64,000 nt of DNA from Bacteroidales bacterium UBA2861 (GTDB lineage Bacteria; Bacteroidota; Bacteroidia; Bacteroidales; UBA932): NCBI GenBank assembly GCA_002350615.1, contig DEFD01000028.1, positions 224,400 to 288,399 of the forward strand, read 5' to 3'. Under the pieces are notes generated by a model. It was given only the letters and a program-made list of their open reading frames with translations, ran no database searches and was not told the DNA's origin. Below, in pieces: positions 1-9,057 of the stretch (position 1 is its first letter; each line of letters opens with the position of its first letter). Made by a program: the position numbers and the translations under genes.

Positions 1-1955
1 CCGCCGATGAGAAGACCGAGAACACCGGCCACACCAAGCACGCAACCGGTGATTACCGGGACGAGGATAGCTGTGATGGCAGGGCCGAGCATCTCGTGCT
101 GAGCCGCCTTAGTGGAGATTTCCACGCACCTCTTATAGTCTGGAGTGCCTTCTCCGGTGAGGATACCCTTGATCTCACGGAACTGGCGGCGCACCTCTAC
201 CACCATCTTGCCGGCGGCGCGTCCCACGGCGTTCATCGTGAGTCCGCAGAACAGGAAGGCCATCATTGCACCGATAAACACACCGGCGAGAACCGCAGGG
301 TTCATCAGGCTGACATTATAATTGTTGAGAATGTCCAGGATGCTGGCGTCGGCTGCGGAAACAAGGTCTCCGGCCACTGAAACAACCTTCTCGCCCGTGC
401 GTTCGAGGGCAATCTTTATTTCCTCGATGTAGGAGGCAAGCAGGGCAAGGGCGGTGAGGGCCGCGGAACCGATTGCAAAGCCTTTTCCGGTGGCTGCGGT
501 GGTGTTTCCGAGAGCGTCGAGCACATCCGTGCGCTCACGCACTTCCGGCTCAAGTTCACTCATCTGCGCATTGCCGCCCGCATTGTCGGCGATAGGGCCG
601 TAGGCATCGGTCGCAAGCGTAATTCCAAGGGTGCTGAGCATACCTACCGCCGCAATCGCAACGCCGTAAAGGCCCTTGGACAGGTTGGCTGCCGTGAGCA
701 TATTGGCAATGTCGAAGTTGATAGCGAAGAGATATGCAAGTATAATCGCGCATGCTATGGCGATCACGGGGATTGCGGTGGAAATCATTCCGAGGCCCAC
801 ACCATTGATAATAACGGTGGCAGGACCGGTCTGGGACGCTTCTGCAAGCTTCTGCGTGGGTTTATAGGAATGGGAAGTATAATACTCCGTAGCTTTGCCG
901 ATGATAACTCCTGCGAGGAGTCCGGAGAGAACTGAAAGCGAGAGCTGCCACCAGTTTTCGAAGCCCAGCAGATAGAGGACGCCGAAAGTGGCCACTCCGC
1001 TGAGCGCTGCGGCGAGATTCGTTCCCACGCTCATGCTCTTGAGAAGCTGAGCCATGCCGGCGCCTTCCTTCGTGCGCACCGTAAAGATACTCAGGACGGA
1101 AAGGATAACGCCTACGGCAGCGATAAGCATCGGGGCGAGGATCGCCTTGGTCTGCATTTCAGGCCCGACCGCATAGAATGCGGAAGCGCCGAGCGCCATG
1201 GTGGAAAGTATGGATCCACAGTAGCTTTCGTATAGGTCCGCGCCCATTCCGGCCACGTCTCCCACATTGTCGCCTACGTTGTCCGCAATTGTAGCGGGGT
1301 TGCGGGGATCGTCCTCGGGAAGATCGGTTTCAACCTTGCCCACAAGGTCAGCGCCTACGTCGGCCGCCTTGGTGTAGATACCGCCGCCTACACGGGCGAA
1401 AAGAGCCTGGGTGGAAGCACCCATGCCGAAGGTAAGCATCGTGGTGGTGATGACCACAAGTTTCTGGGCCTCAGTAGCCTCAACCACGAATGCATTGAGG
1501 AGAAGATACCAGAGAGCTATATCCAGAAGGCCGAGGCCCACCACGGTAAGACCCATGACGGCACCGGAACGGAATGCTACCTTGAGTCCTGCATTGAGGC
1601 TGCGTCGGGCGGCATTTGCGGTGCGCCCGGAGGCGTATGTGGCGGTTTTCATGCCGATGAATCCTGCAAGACCGCTGAAGAAACCTCCGGTGAGGAAAGC
1701 GAACGGCACCCAGGGATTCTGCACTCCGAAGCCATAGGCCAGGACTGCAAAGAACGCGGCCAGGACCGCGAATACTATTATAACTACCTTATACTGCTGT
1801 TTGAGATAAGCCATGGCCCCTTCACGCACATACTGTGCAATCTGACGCATTGTAGGGGTTCCCTCATCTTCTTTCTTCATCCTCGCATAGAAAAACGCTG
1901 CGAATGCGAGGGCGATAACTGATGCTGCCGGAACGGCATAAAATAAAGGATTCAT
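1..1955 (-). CDS. hppA: Membrane-bound ion-pumping pyrophosphatase, C-terminus outside window
   Basis: Integral membrane enzyme that hydrolyses pyrophosphate and pumps H+ and/or Na+ across the cytoplasmic membrane. The 651 visible codons start at ATG 1953-1955 and run off the left edge, so the last part of the protein is missing. Seen: many hydrophobic helices, the pyrophosphate/Mg site DNVGDNVGDVAGMGADLYES, and near the C-terminal half GNTTAATGKG, where Ala-Ala-x-Gly replaces the Lys of the K+-independent class. By family knowledge this points to the K+-dependent class, which in Bacteroides includes Na+ or Na+/H+ pumps. Ion specificity cannot be settled here. It is transcribed away from rplQ; a TATCTTTG box lies about 25 nt upstream of the start. 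Confidence 0.95.
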   Translation of the reverse strand, partial: MNPLFYAVPAASVIALAFAAFFYARMKKEDEGTPTMRQIAQYVREGAMAYLKQQYKVVIIVFAVLAAFFAVLAYGFGVQNPWVPFAFLTGGFFSGLAGFIGMKTATYASGRTANAARRSLNAGLKVAFRSGAVMGLTVVGLGLLDIALWYLLLNAFVVEATEAQKLVVITTTMLTFGMGASTQALFARVGGGIYTKAADVGADLVGKVETDLPEDDPRNPATIADNVGDNVGDVAGMGADLYESYCGSILSTMALGASAFYAVGPEMQTKAILAPMLIAAVGVILSVLSIFTVRTKEGAGMAQLLKSMSVGTNLAAALSGVATFGVLYLLGFENWWQLSLSVLSGLLAGVIIGKATEYYTSHSYKPTQKLAEASQTGPATVIINGVGLGMISTAIPVIAIACAIILAYLFAINFDIANMLTAANLSKGLYGVAIAAVGMLSTLGITLATDAYGPIADNAGGNAQMSELEPEVRERTDVLDALGNTTAATGKGFAIGSAALTALALLASYIEEIKIALERTGEKVVSVAGDLVSAADASILDILNNYNVSLMNPAVLAGVFIGAMMAFLFCGLTMNAVGRAAGKMVVEVRRQFREIKGILTGEGTPDYKRCVEISTKAAQHEMLGPAITAILVPVITGCVLGVAGVLGLLIG

Positions 1956-1980
1956 AAGAAGTCTGTTTGTCGGTTTTCTG

Positions 1981-1988
1981 CAAAGATA
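1981..1988 (-). promoter_or_regulatory. Promoter -7 box for hppA
   Basis: TATCTTTG on the minus strand matches the Bacteroidota -7 consensus TAnnTTTG. It lies 25 nt upstream of the hppA ATG and directly abuts the rplQ terminator. No convincing -33 TTTG is visible. Confidence 0.6.
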
Positions 1989-1989
1989 A

Positions 1990-2030
1990 AAAAAGAAGAG
2001 GGAGAAACCGAATTTCCCCCTCTTCTTTTT
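1990..2030 (-). terminator. Terminator hairpin after rplQ
   Basis: An 18-nt stem with one mismatch (arms 1990-2007 and 2013-2030, 5-nt loop), followed on the minus strand by a run of T. It sits 10 nt after the rplQ stop and closes the rplP-rplQ transcript. The arms are A- and T-tailed, so the hairpin looks bidirectional. Confidence 0.75.
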
Positions 2031-2039
2031 GCGGCTTGA

Positions 2040-2525
2040 TTACTCAGCCTTGGGTTCTTCCTGCGGAGCTTCGGGCTCTGCTGCGGGAGCGGCCTCGGCT
2101 TTCTTCGCGCGGCTGCGGCGGGTGGTCTTCTTCGCTTCCTTCTTGGTTCCGGATGCGAGAGCGGCCTCATTGAAGTCCACGAACTCTATGAGTGCCATGT
2201 CGGCAGCGTCTCCCTTGCGGAAGCCGAGGTGCAGGATACGGAGGTATCCGCCCGGACGGTCCGCGATCTTGGGAGCGATGGTGCGGAAAAGCTCCGTAAC
2301 CGCTTCCTTGTTCTTGAGATAGCTGAATACGACACGACGGGAATGGGTGGTATCTTCCTTGCTCTTGGTCACGAGAGGTTCAACATAAGGCTTGAGAGCC
2401 TTGGCCTTGGCAACGGTCGTGGTAATCCTCTTGTGAAGAATCAGCGAAGATGCCATGTTGGAGAGGAGAGCCTTGCGGTGTCCGCTCTTGCGGCCGAGAT
2501 GATTTACTGCTTTATTGTGTCTCAT
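2040..2525 (-). CDS. rplQ: 50S ribosomal protein L17
   Basis: bL17, a protein of the large subunit near the peptide exit. The 161-residue product begins MRHNKAVNHLGRKSGHRKAL, the family signature. The conserved domain is about 120 residues. The remaining C-terminal tail (from about residue 125) is rich in Ala, Lys, Glu and Pro and is acidic at the very end, as is common in Bacteroidota. It is the last gene of the spc/alpha block, 2 nt after rpoA and followed by a strong hairpin. Confidence 0.97.
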   Translation of the reverse strand: MRHNKAVNHLGRKSGHRKALLSNMASSLILHKRITTTVAKAKALKPYVEPLVTKSKEDTTHSRRVVFSYLKNKEAVTELFRTIAPKIADRPGGYLRILHLGFRKGDAADMALIEFVDFNEAALASGTKKEAKKTTRRSRAKKAEAAPAAEPEAPQEEPKAE

Positions 2526-2527
2526 CG

Positions 2528-3535
2528 TTAAATGTTGTGTTTCTTGGGTTCAATATTGTACTTGGTAACATCCATTCCGAAGGAGAGTTTCATCTTCTCC
2601 ACGAGCACGTCGATTTCGTTGAGGGACTTACGGCCGAAGTTGCGGAACTTGATGAGTTCGTTGCGGCTGTAGGACACCAAATCTGCGAAAGTGTCGATAT
2701 CGGCAGCCTTCAGGCAGTTGTAGGCGCGCACTGAGAGTCCCTGGTCGGACAGTTTGGAGAGAAGGATGTGCCTCATGCGGAGGGAATCCTCGTCAAGCTC
2801 TTTGGATTCGGACTCAAGTGCGGTCTCAAGGGAGATCTTACCTTCGTCGGTGAAAAGCTTGAAGTGATAGATAAGGATGCTTGCTGCCTCTTGAAGGGCG
2901 GCGTTAGGGGTAATGGAGCCATCCGTCACAATCTCGAGATTGAGCTTCTCGTAGTCGGTCTTCTGCTCCACACGCCAAGGCTCCACGCTCCAGTTGACCT
3001 TGCGGATAGGAGTGTAGATTGCGTCCACGGGAATGGTCCCGATGGGAGTGTTCTCATCGCGGAGTTCCTCTGCGGGAACGAAGCCGCGGCCCTTGGTGAT
3101 GGTGAGGCTGATTTCCAGCTTTACGGAAGGTTCGAGAGAGCAGATGTGCTGCTCCGGATTCAACACCGTGAAAGAGGACAATCCTTTGGAGATATCTTCA
3201 GCCTTGAATTCCTGTTTGCCGCTGATGACGATGTTCGCCTCTTCGGTGTCCACGGAATCAACCATTCTCTTGAAGCGCACCTGCTTGAGGTTCAGGATGA
3301 TATCCTGCATGCCCTCGATGACGCCGGGGATGGTGGAGAACTCCTGGCTTACGCCAGCGATCTTCACCTGGCTGATTGCGAAACCTTCCAGGGAAGCAAG
3401 GAGAATACGGCGAAGCGAATTGCCGATGGTCTGGCCGTAGCCCGGTTCAAGAGGGCGGAATTCGAAACGGCCGACGGTGTCGGTGCCTTCGAGCAGTATA
3501 ACCTTATCCGGTTTCTGAAATGCTAAGATTGCCAT
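2528..3535 (-). CDS. rpoA: RNA polymerase alpha subunit
   Basis: Alpha subunit, which nucleates RNA polymerase assembly and contacts upstream DNA and activators. At 335 residues it is the normal length. The N-terminal dimerisation domain includes GYGQTIGNSLRRILLASLEG. The C-terminal domain (about residues 255-320) contains the two-helix-hairpin DNA-binding fold with RNFGRKSLNEI. It lies in the usual place between rpsD and rplQ, so its level is tied to that of ribosomal proteins. Confidence 0.98.
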   Translation of the reverse strand: MAILAFQKPDKVILLEGTDTVGRFEFRPLEPGYGQTIGNSLRRILLASLEGFAISQVKIAGVSQEFSTIPGVIEGMQDIILNLKQVRFKRMVDSVDTEEANIVISGKQEFKAEDISKGLSSFTVLNPEQHICSLEPSVKLEISLTITKGRGFVPAEELRDENTPIGTIPVDAIYTPIRKVNWSVEPWRVEQKTDYEKLNLEIVTDGSITPNAALQEAASILIYHFKLFTDEGKISLETALESESKELDEDSLRMRHILLSKLSDQGLSVRAYNCLKAADIDTFADLVSYSRNELIKFRNFGRKSLNEIDVLVEKMKLSFGMDVTKYNIEPKKHNI

Positions 3536-3554
3536 AATGTTGGGTGTTAAATTT

Positions 3555-4157
3555 TTACTTGGAGTAGAGGTCGACGATGAGCTGCTCGTTGATGCTCTCA
3601 GGGATCTCCGTACGCACCGGCATGTTGAGGAACTTGCCGGAGAGTTCCTTGGCGTCGAACTCGAGCCAGGAATACTTGGATGCGGATGCCGCTGCAGCCT
3701 GGATGACCTCGAGGCTCTTGGAACGCTCCCTCACGGCTACTACGTCACCGGGCTTCACCTGGGTGGAGGCGATGCTGCATACCAGACCGTTGAGAGTGAT
3801 GTGATGATGGTTCACCAGCTGGCGTGCCGCTGCCCTGGAGGGAGCGATGCCGAGGCGGTAAACGATATTGTCGAGACGGCTCTCGAGAAGGAGCACGAGG
3901 TTTTCACCTTTCTGACCCTGCATGCGGGCGGCCTTGTCGTAAGTGTTGCGGAACTGACGCTCCAGCACTCCGTACATGTATTTGACCTTCTGCTTTTCCT
4001 TGAGCTGGGTACCGTATTCCTTGGTCTTCTTGCGCTTGGAAGCGAGACCATGCTGTCCCGGAGGATAATTTCTCTTTTCGAAATCTTTGTCTGCGCCGTA
4101 GATGGGTTCACCGAACTTACGGGCGATCTTGGTGGTAGGACCTGTATATCTTGCCAT
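3555..4157 (-). CDS. rpsD: 30S ribosomal protein S4
   Basis: uS4, a primary 16S rRNA binder; in other bacteria it can also repress its own operon. The 200-residue product begins MARYTGPTTKIARKFGEPI and has the S4 RNA-binding domain in its middle (LESRLDNIVYRLGIAPSRAA, about residues 95-160). There are no zinc-ligand cysteines near the N-terminus. It is 19 nt upstream of rpoA and 21 nt after rpsK. Confidence 0.98.
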   Translation of the reverse strand: MARYTGPTTKIARKFGEPIYGADKDFEKRNYPPGQHGLASKRKKTKEYGTQLKEKQKVKYMYGVLERQFRNTYDKAARMQGQKGENLVLLLESRLDNIVYRLGIAPSRAAARQLVNHHHITLNGLVCSIASTQVKPGDVVAVRERSKSLEVIQAAAASASKYSWLEFDAKELSGKFLNMPVRTEIPESINEQLIVDLYSK

Positions 4158-4178
4158 GGTAATACTGTTTTAATGAGG

Positions 4179-4565
4179 TTAAACTTTACGACGGCCTTTG
4201 GGTCTGCACCCGTTGTGAGGCATGGGGGTCACATCGACGATCTCGGTGACGATGATGCCTGCGTTGTTGATGGTGCGGATTGCGGATTCACGTCCTGCAC
4301 CAGGGCCCTTGACAAACACCTTGACCCTGCGGAGACCTGCGTCGAAAGCGGTCTTGGCAGCGTCCTCGGCAGCCATCTGGGCAGCATAGGGGGTATTCTT
4401 CTTGGATCCGCGGAAACCGCACTTACCAGCAGAACCCCAGCTGATAACCTGTCCCTGAGCATTGGTGAGGGACACGATTACGTTGTTGAAAGTAGATGTG
4501 ATATGAGCCTGCCCATAAGCCTCTACCTTAACAACTCTCTTGGATGTTGTAGTTTTCTTTGCCAT
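4179..4565 (-). CDS. rpsK: 30S ribosomal protein S11
   Basis: uS11, part of the 30S platform near the mRNA exit. The 128-residue product carries the family motifs AHITSTFNNVIVSLT and, at the end, DVTPMPHNGCRPKGRRKV. The start is set by the conserved basic N-terminus MAKKTTTSKR. It is 13 nt after rpsM, in canonical order. Confidence 0.98.
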   Translation of the reverse strand: MAKKTTTSKRVVKVEAYGQAHITSTFNNVIVSLTNAQGQVISWGSAGKCGFRGSKKNTPYAAQMAAEDAAKTAFDAGLRRVKVFVKGPGAGRESAIRTINNAGIIVTEIVDVTPMPHNGCRPKGRRKV

Positions 4566-4578
4566 AATTCATCTACTT

Positions 4579-4953
4579 TTACTTGGTCGCCTTCTTCTTG
4601 TTGGCAACAGTTTTCTTCTTACCCTTGCGTGTACGGGCATTGTTCTTGGTGCTCTGTCCACGGACGGGAAGACCGAGACGGTGACGGATTCCGCGGTAGC
4701 ATCCGATGTCCATCAGTCGCTTGATGTTCATCTGGACGGTGGAACGGAGTTCACCTTCGATTTTGAGCTCGCCTACCGCCGCACGGATGGCTGCGGTCTG
4801 GGCATCGTCCCAATCACCGACTTTGATCGCACAATCGATGCCGCAGTCTGCGAGGATCTTCTTCGCAGTGCTGTGTCCGATTCCGTAGATATAGGTAAGA
4901 CCTACATCTCCTTTCTTGTTGTTGGGTAAATCAACACCGGCTATTCTTGCCAT
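4579..4953 (-). CDS. rpsM: 30S ribosomal protein S13
   Basis: uS13, a 30S head protein that contacts the 50S subunit and P-site tRNA. The 124-residue product starts MARIAGVDLPNNKKGDVGL and has the helix-two-turns-helix region and the basic tail RGQSTKNNARTRKGKKKTV, both typical. It lies between rpmJ and rpsK. Confidence 0.98.
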   Translation of the reverse strand: MARIAGVDLPNNKKGDVGLTYIYGIGHSTAKKILADCGIDCAIKVGDWDDAQTAAIRAAVGELKIEGELRSTVQMNIKRLMDIGCYRGIRHRLGLPVRGQSTKNNARTRKGKKKTVANKKKATK

Positions 4954-4985
4954 AATTTATACTTTGTTAATTTGTTAGACTACTG

Positions 4986-5102
4986 TTATCCCTGGCGCAT
5001 CTTGAACTTGGGGTTCTTTTTGCAGATTACATACAAGCGACCTTTACGCCTTACAATCTTGCAATCGTCGCTGCGCTTCTTGATGGATGTTTTGACTTTC
5101 AT
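4986..5102 (-). CDS. rpmJ: 50S ribosomal protein L36
   Basis: bL36, 38 residues, starting MKVKTSIKKRSDDCKIVRR and ending KFKMRQG. It fits the usual slot between infA and rpsM. Only two of the four zinc ligands of the classical form remain (Cys14 and Cys27); the first Cys and the His are replaced. This is the zinc-independent type usual in Bacteroidota. Confidence 0.95.
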   Translation of the reverse strand: MKVKTSIKKRSDDCKIVRRKGRLYVICKKNPKFKMRQG

Positions 5103-5114
5103 ATCTCTGTATTT

Positions 5115-5333
5115 TTATTTGTATCTGAAAGATATTCTCCCCTTGGTTAAATCGTACGGTGAAATCTCAACGCGCACACGGTCGCCCAGAAGAATATGGA
5201 TAAAGTTCATACGCATCTTCCCCGAAATGTTGCAGAGAAGCACGTGACCGTTCTCAAGCTCGACCTTGAACATCGCGTTTGGAAGGGTCTCTATAACCTT
5301 TCCATCTTGTTCTATTGCTACTTGTTTTGACAT
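5115..5333 (-). CDS. infA: Translation initiation factor IF-1
   Basis: IF-1 occupies the 30S A site during initiation. The 72-residue S1-fold protein contains GKVIETLPNAMFKVELENGH and GDRVRVEISPYDLTKGRISFR, both diagnostic. The start is the conserved MSKQ. It is 11 nt downstream of map and 12 nt upstream of rpmJ. Confidence 0.98.
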   Translation of the reverse strand: MSKQVAIEQDGKVIETLPNAMFKVELENGHVLLCNISGKMRMNFIHILLGDRVRVEISPYDLTKGRISFRYK

Positions 5334-5344
5334 TAAAAAACACT

Positions 5345-6124
5345 TTAAAAATTAATCTTGGGGTCTTTCTCGATAAAATCGAAGGTGGACAGGAGCTCAG
5401 CGCGGCCGCGACGGACAACAACCGTAAGTTCGTAGTGAGCCGAGTTGGATTTGTCGGCGGTATGGACGGCCCAGCCGTTCCGGGAAAGGTACACACTCCT
5501 TCCTCCCGCGTTTACCATTGGCTCGATGCATATTGTCATTCCGTCAACAAGCTTGGGCCCGTGTCCCTGGCGTCCGAAATTGGGAACTCCCGGGGACTCG
5601 TGCATCTGCCTGCCGATTCCGTGGCCTTCCAGCTCGCGTACTACGGAAAAACCGGCCGCTTCTACGTACGATTGCACCGCGTGTCCGATGTCGCCTACCC
5701 TGGCGCCTGCCACAGCCGCTTCTATGCCCTTGAAGAGCGAAGCCTTCGTAACGTCGAGGAGCCGGCGGGTCTTCGCATCCACCTCCCCGACCGGGAAGGT
5801 GTATGCGGAGTCGCCGTTGTATCCTTTGTACAAAGTACCTATGTCGGCAGTGAAGATGTCGCCCTCTTTGAGCACGTAGTCCGAAGGAAAACCATGGACC
5901 ACTACATCGTTCACAGACGCACAGATGGCTGCGGGGAAGCCCTCAAAACCGAGGAAACTGGGGATCGCGCCGTGATCGCGGATGAATGTTTCGGCTATCT
6001 TGGAAAGCTCTTTGGTCGTTACGCCGGGAGCTACCGCCTTGCCCACCTCCGCGAGCGTCTTCGAAACGAGAATGCCATTCTCGCGAAGCAGCTCGATCTC
6101 TTCCTCTGTCTTAGGTCTTACCAT
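5345..6124 (-). CDS. map: Methionine aminopeptidase, type I
   Basis: Removes the initiator Met from nascent proteins. At 259 residues it is a compact type I enzyme without the N-terminal zinc finger. The metal ligands can be followed: FTADIG (first Asp), NGDSAYTF (second Asp), GHGIGRQMHE (His), ICIEPMV (Glu), and YELTVVV near the end (last Glu). It is co-directional with secY (22 nt gap) and infA, the standard Bacteroidota arrangement. Confidence 0.97.
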   Translation of the reverse strand: MVRPKTEEEIELLRENGILVSKTLAEVGKAVAPGVTTKELSKIAETFIRDHGAIPSFLGFEGFPAAICASVNDVVVHGFPSDYVLKEGDIFTADIGTLYKGYNGDSAYTFPVGEVDAKTRRLLDVTKASLFKGIEAAVAGARVGDIGHAVQSYVEAAGFSVVRELEGHGIGRQMHESPGVPNFGRQGHGPKLVDGMTICIEPMVNAGGRSVYLSRNGWAVHTADKSNSAHYELTVVVRRGRAELLSTFDFIEKDPKINF

Positions 6125-6146
6125 CTACCTCAAATTTCTCAAAGAA

Positions 6147-7484
6147 CTACATACCTGAGCGCCCTGTAAGCCGTCCGGTCTTCATGAGACCGTCGTAGTG
6201 ACGCATAAGCAGGTAACTTTCTATCTGCTGGAGAGTGTCGAGCACAACACCCACAAGGATCAGCAGCGAAGTGCCGCCGAAGAAGCTTGCGAACTGGTTG
6301 TTGATGCCCAGAAGCATTGCTCCTGCAGGCAGGATGGCGATGATGGCGAGGAAAATGGAACCGGGAAGGGTAACGCGGCTCATGATGGAGTCGAGATACT
6401 CTACGGTCTTCTTTCCGGGCTTCACGCCGGGTATGAAACCACCATTGCGCTTCATGTCTTCAGCCATCATGGTGGGGTTCACCGTAACGGCGGTGTAGAA
6501 GTACGTGAAGATGATGATCAGGATTGCAAAAATGAAATTATACCAGAATCCGGTATAGTTGCCGAGCGTGGCAGCAAGACCTCTCGTAGCCTCGAACCTG
6601 CTGAAGATAAGAGGGAAGAGCATCAGAGCCTGGGCGAAGATGATGGGCATCACACCCGCGGCGTTGATCTTGAGGGGAATGTACTGGCGCACTCCGCCGT
6701 ACTGACGGTTGCCGATGACCCTCTTGGCATACTGCACCGGAACGCGGCGCACTGCCTGCACAAGGGCAATTGCGGCAACGATTACGAAGAACCAGATAAG
6801 TGCCTCGATAACGAGGAAGAGCAGACCTCCGTTGGTGGTGGTAAGCTTCTCACCGGCTTCCGCGAGCACTGCATAAGGCAGACGGGCCACGATACCTATC
6901 ATGATGATGAGGGAGATACCGTTGCCGATGCCGCGGTCCGTGATGCGCTCACCGAGCCACATTACGAACATCGATCCAGCCATAAGGATGAAGGTGGAAA
7001 CGAGGTTGAAGGCGAAATTGCTCCAGCCGAGGTTGTTGACGGCGGTGAATGCCGTTCCGGGGATCTGGCTGTGCAGGGCTGCCATGTAGAAGGGGCCCTG
7101 GATGCAGATGATTCCGATGGTCAGATACCTGGTGAGCTGGTTCATCTTCTTGCGGCCGCTCTCTCCTTCCATCTGAAGTTTGCGGAAGTAGGGAACGAAC
7201 ACGCCGAGAAGCTGAATCACGATGGATGCCGAGATATAAGGCATCACACCGAGAGCAAAGATCGAAGCATTGCCGAAGGCACCGCCGGAGAACATGTTAA
7301 GCAGTCCGACGAGACCCTGGTTGGCAGTGTCCTGGAATTTCGCGAGCATAGTCGCGTCGATTCCGGGCAGCACGACGAAGCAACCGAGCCTGTACACCAG
7401 GATGAGACCGAATGTATAGACAAGGCGTGTCCGCAGCTCCTCGATCTTGAAGATGTTCTTTATTGTCTCGATAAACTTCTTCAT
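6147..7484 (-). CDS. secY: Protein translocase subunit SecY
   Basis: Channel-forming subunit of the Sec translocon in the cytoplasmic membrane. The 445-residue protein has ten predicted transmembrane helices. Signatures include YRLGCFVVLPGIDA in helix 1 and GGAFGNASIFALGVMPYI in the plug and helix 2 region. A cytosolic loop contains KRNGGFIPGVKPGKKT. It is separated from rplO by 5 nt. Confidence 0.98.
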   Translation of the reverse strand: MKKFIETIKNIFKIEELRTRLVYTFGLILVYRLGCFVVLPGIDATMLAKFQDTANQGLVGLLNMFSGGAFGNASIFALGVMPYISASIVIQLLGVFVPYFRKLQMEGESGRKKMNQLTRYLTIGIICIQGPFYMAALHSQIPGTAFTAVNNLGWSNFAFNLVSTFILMAGSMFVMWLGERITDRGIGNGISLIIMIGIVARLPYAVLAEAGEKLTTTNGGLLFLVIEALIWFFVIVAAIALVQAVRRVPVQYAKRVIGNRQYGGVRQYIPLKINAAGVMPIIFAQALMLFPLIFSRFEATRGLAATLGNYTGFWYNFIFAILIIIFTYFYTAVTVNPTMMAEDMKRNGGFIPGVKPGKKTVEYLDSIMSRVTLPGSIFLAIIAILPAGAMLLGINNQFASFFGGTSLLILVGVVLDTLQQIESYLLMRHYDGLMKTGRLTGRSGM

Positions 7485-7489
7485 TATTT

Positions 7490-7939
7490 TTACTCTGTTA
7501 CGACTGCCTTGCCGCCGGCAGCTTCGATTTTGGAAATAGCGCTCTTGCTGAATGCGTCGGCCGTTACGGTGATGGCAGCGGTGAGTTCACCGTTACCGAG
7601 AACCTTCACGAGATCCGTCTTGGCTGCGAGGCCGTAGTCCTTCATGAGGGACACATTGATTTCGCTGGCCTTTGCAGCTTCTGCAAGTGCCTGGAGGTCA
7701 CTGAGATTGACCGCCTTGTATTCTACACGGGTAGGATTCTTGAATCCGAATTTGGGGAGACGCCTCTGAATAGGCATCTGACCGCCTTCGAAACCAATCT
7801 TATGCTCGTAACCGGCACGTGCCTGAGCACCTTTGGTACCGCGGGTGGCAGTGCCGCCCTTACCGGAACCCTGTCCGCGTCCCAGCCTCTTGCTGGTCTT
7901 GGTGGAACCTTTTGCAGGTGTAAGATTTTCAAGTTTCAT
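7490..7939 (-). CDS. rplO: 50S ribosomal protein L15
   Basis: uL15, a late-assembly 23S rRNA-binding protein. Its 149 residues start MKLENLTPAKGSTKTSKRLG, then a Gly/Arg-rich extended arm (GRGQGSGKGGTATRGTKGAQ) and a globular C-terminal domain with GGQMPIQRRLPKFGF. Canonical position between rpmD and secY. Confidence 0.98.
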   Translation of the reverse strand: MKLENLTPAKGSTKTSKRLGRGQGSGKGGTATRGTKGAQARAGYEHKIGFEGGQMPIQRRLPKFGFKNPTRVEYKAVNLSDLQALAEAAKASEINVSLMKDYGLAAKTDLVKVLGNGELTAAITVTADAFSKSAISKIEAAGGKAVVTE

Positions 7940-7952
7940 CTCTGTTTCCTCC

Positions 7953-8135
7953 TTAGTCTATTACTTCGTACTTGACGAGATGCGCAATCTTGGCAAGCTG
8001 GCCGCGGGATACGGGGTTGTCCTCGATCTCTACGGTCTGATGCATTCTGCGGATACCGAGGCAGCGGAGATTCTCCTTCTGACGCTTGGTCTCGCCGTTC
8101 TTGCTGATAACCTGGGTTATTCTGAGTTTTGCCAT
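7953..8135 (-). CDS. rpmD: 50S ribosomal protein L30
   Basis: uL30, 60 residues, starting MAKLRITQVISKNGETKRQK, with the conserved LRCLGIRRMHQTVE core. It sits between rpsE and rplO with gaps of about 12 nt. Confidence 0.97.
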   Translation of the reverse strand: MAKLRITQVISKNGETKRQKENLRCLGIRRMHQTVEIEDNPVSRGQLAKIAHLVKYEVID

Positions 8136-8147
8136 TGTCCGTTCCTC

Positions 8148-8666
8148 CTAACCGTTAAATACTTTGCTCATGGGAATACCGCGGAGTCCGGCAACCGTGT
8201 AGGCGTCGCGCATCTCGGTGAGAGCTGCCACGGTGGCCTTCACGAGGTTGTGAGGGTTGGAAGAGCCCTTGCTCTTCGCAAGCACGTTCTGGATTCCTGC
8301 GGATTCGAACACTGCACGCATAGCACCGCCGGCCTTTACACCGGTACCGGGGGCAGCGGGCTTCATGAATACCTTGGCTCCGCCGAAGTTGGCCTCCTGC
8401 TCGTGAGGGATGGTGGTGTTGATGACAGGAACCTTTACGAGGTTCTTCTTTGCATCTTCCACGCCCTTTGCGATGGCGGCGGTAACTTCGTTGGCCTTAC
8501 CAAGACCGTAGCCTACAACACCGTTCTCGTCTCCGACCACCACGATGGCGGCGAAGCGGAAGTGACGTCCACCCTTGGTAACCTTGGTCACCCTCTGGAT
8601 GGCGACGAGTCTGTCCTTGAGTTCGAGGTCAGATGTCTTTACTCTTTTAACATTTGTATTTGCCAT
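8148..8666 (-). CDS. rpsE: 30S ribosomal protein S5
   Basis: uS5, involved in decoding fidelity and helicase activity at the mRNA entry. The 172-residue protein has the double-stranded RNA-binding fold near the N-terminus (GRHFRFAAIVVVGDENGVVG), then the C-terminal domain with KGSSNPHNLVKAT and GIPMSKVF. It lies between rplR and rpmD. Confidence 0.98.
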   Translation of the reverse strand: MANTNVKRVKTSDLELKDRLVAIQRVTKVTKGGRHFRFAAIVVVGDENGVVGYGLGKANEVTAAIAKGVEDAKKNLVKVPVINTTIPHEQEANFGGAKVFMKPAAPGTGVKAGGAMRAVFESAGIQNVLAKSKGSSNPHNLVKATVAALTEMRDAYTVAGLRGIPMSKVFNG

Positions 8667-8677
8667 AGTCTTGATTT

Positions 8678-9040
8678 TTAGAAGATGAGGCCACCTTCAC
8701 GGGCGGCGTCGGCCAAACTTTTAACACGTCCGTGGAAGAGATATCCGCCACGGTCGAAGCTGATGGTGGTGATTCCCTTTGCGAGAGCGCGCTCGGCGAT
8801 GGCCTTGCCTACGACGGCAGCGGTCTCGATACCGGATTTGCCCTTGCACTGTGCAGCGAGTTCCTTGTCGTTGGAGGAGGCGGCAACGAGGGTTGCGCCC
8901 TGCTCATCGTCGATAACCTGCACGTAAATCTGCTTGTTGCTTCTGAAGACGACCATACGAGGTCTTTCGGCTGTACCGTTCACATGCTTGCGAATGCGGT
9001 AGTGAATCCTTTTTCTTCTTGCTATTCTACTTAATGCCAT
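8678..9040 (-). CDS. rplR: 50S ribosomal protein L18
   Basis: uL18, a 5S rRNA-binding protein of the central protuberance. The 120 residues include RPRMVVFRSNKQIYVQVID and the conserved end FDRGGYLFHGRVKSLADAAR. The start MALSRIARRKRIHYRIRK is the usual basic N-terminus. It is 17 nt downstream of rplF. Confidence 0.98.
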   Translation of the reverse strand: MALSRIARRKRIHYRIRKHVNGTAERPRMVVFRSNKQIYVQVIDDEQGATLVAASSNDKELAAQCKGKSGIETAAVVGKAIAERALAKGITTISFDRGGYLFHGRVKSLADAAREGGLIF

Positions 9041-9057
9041 AGTTCTGTCCTCCTGAT

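Noticed and set aside
3537..4724. 395-codon plus-strand frame opposite rpsD and rpsK
   Set aside because: It lies antisense to two certain ribosomal protein genes; its translation has no domain and reflects codon bias of the opposite strand.
6198..7637. 479-codon plus-strand frame opposite secY
   Set aside because: It mirrors secY, is rich in His/Asp/Glu without fold-like pattern, and crosses into rplO.
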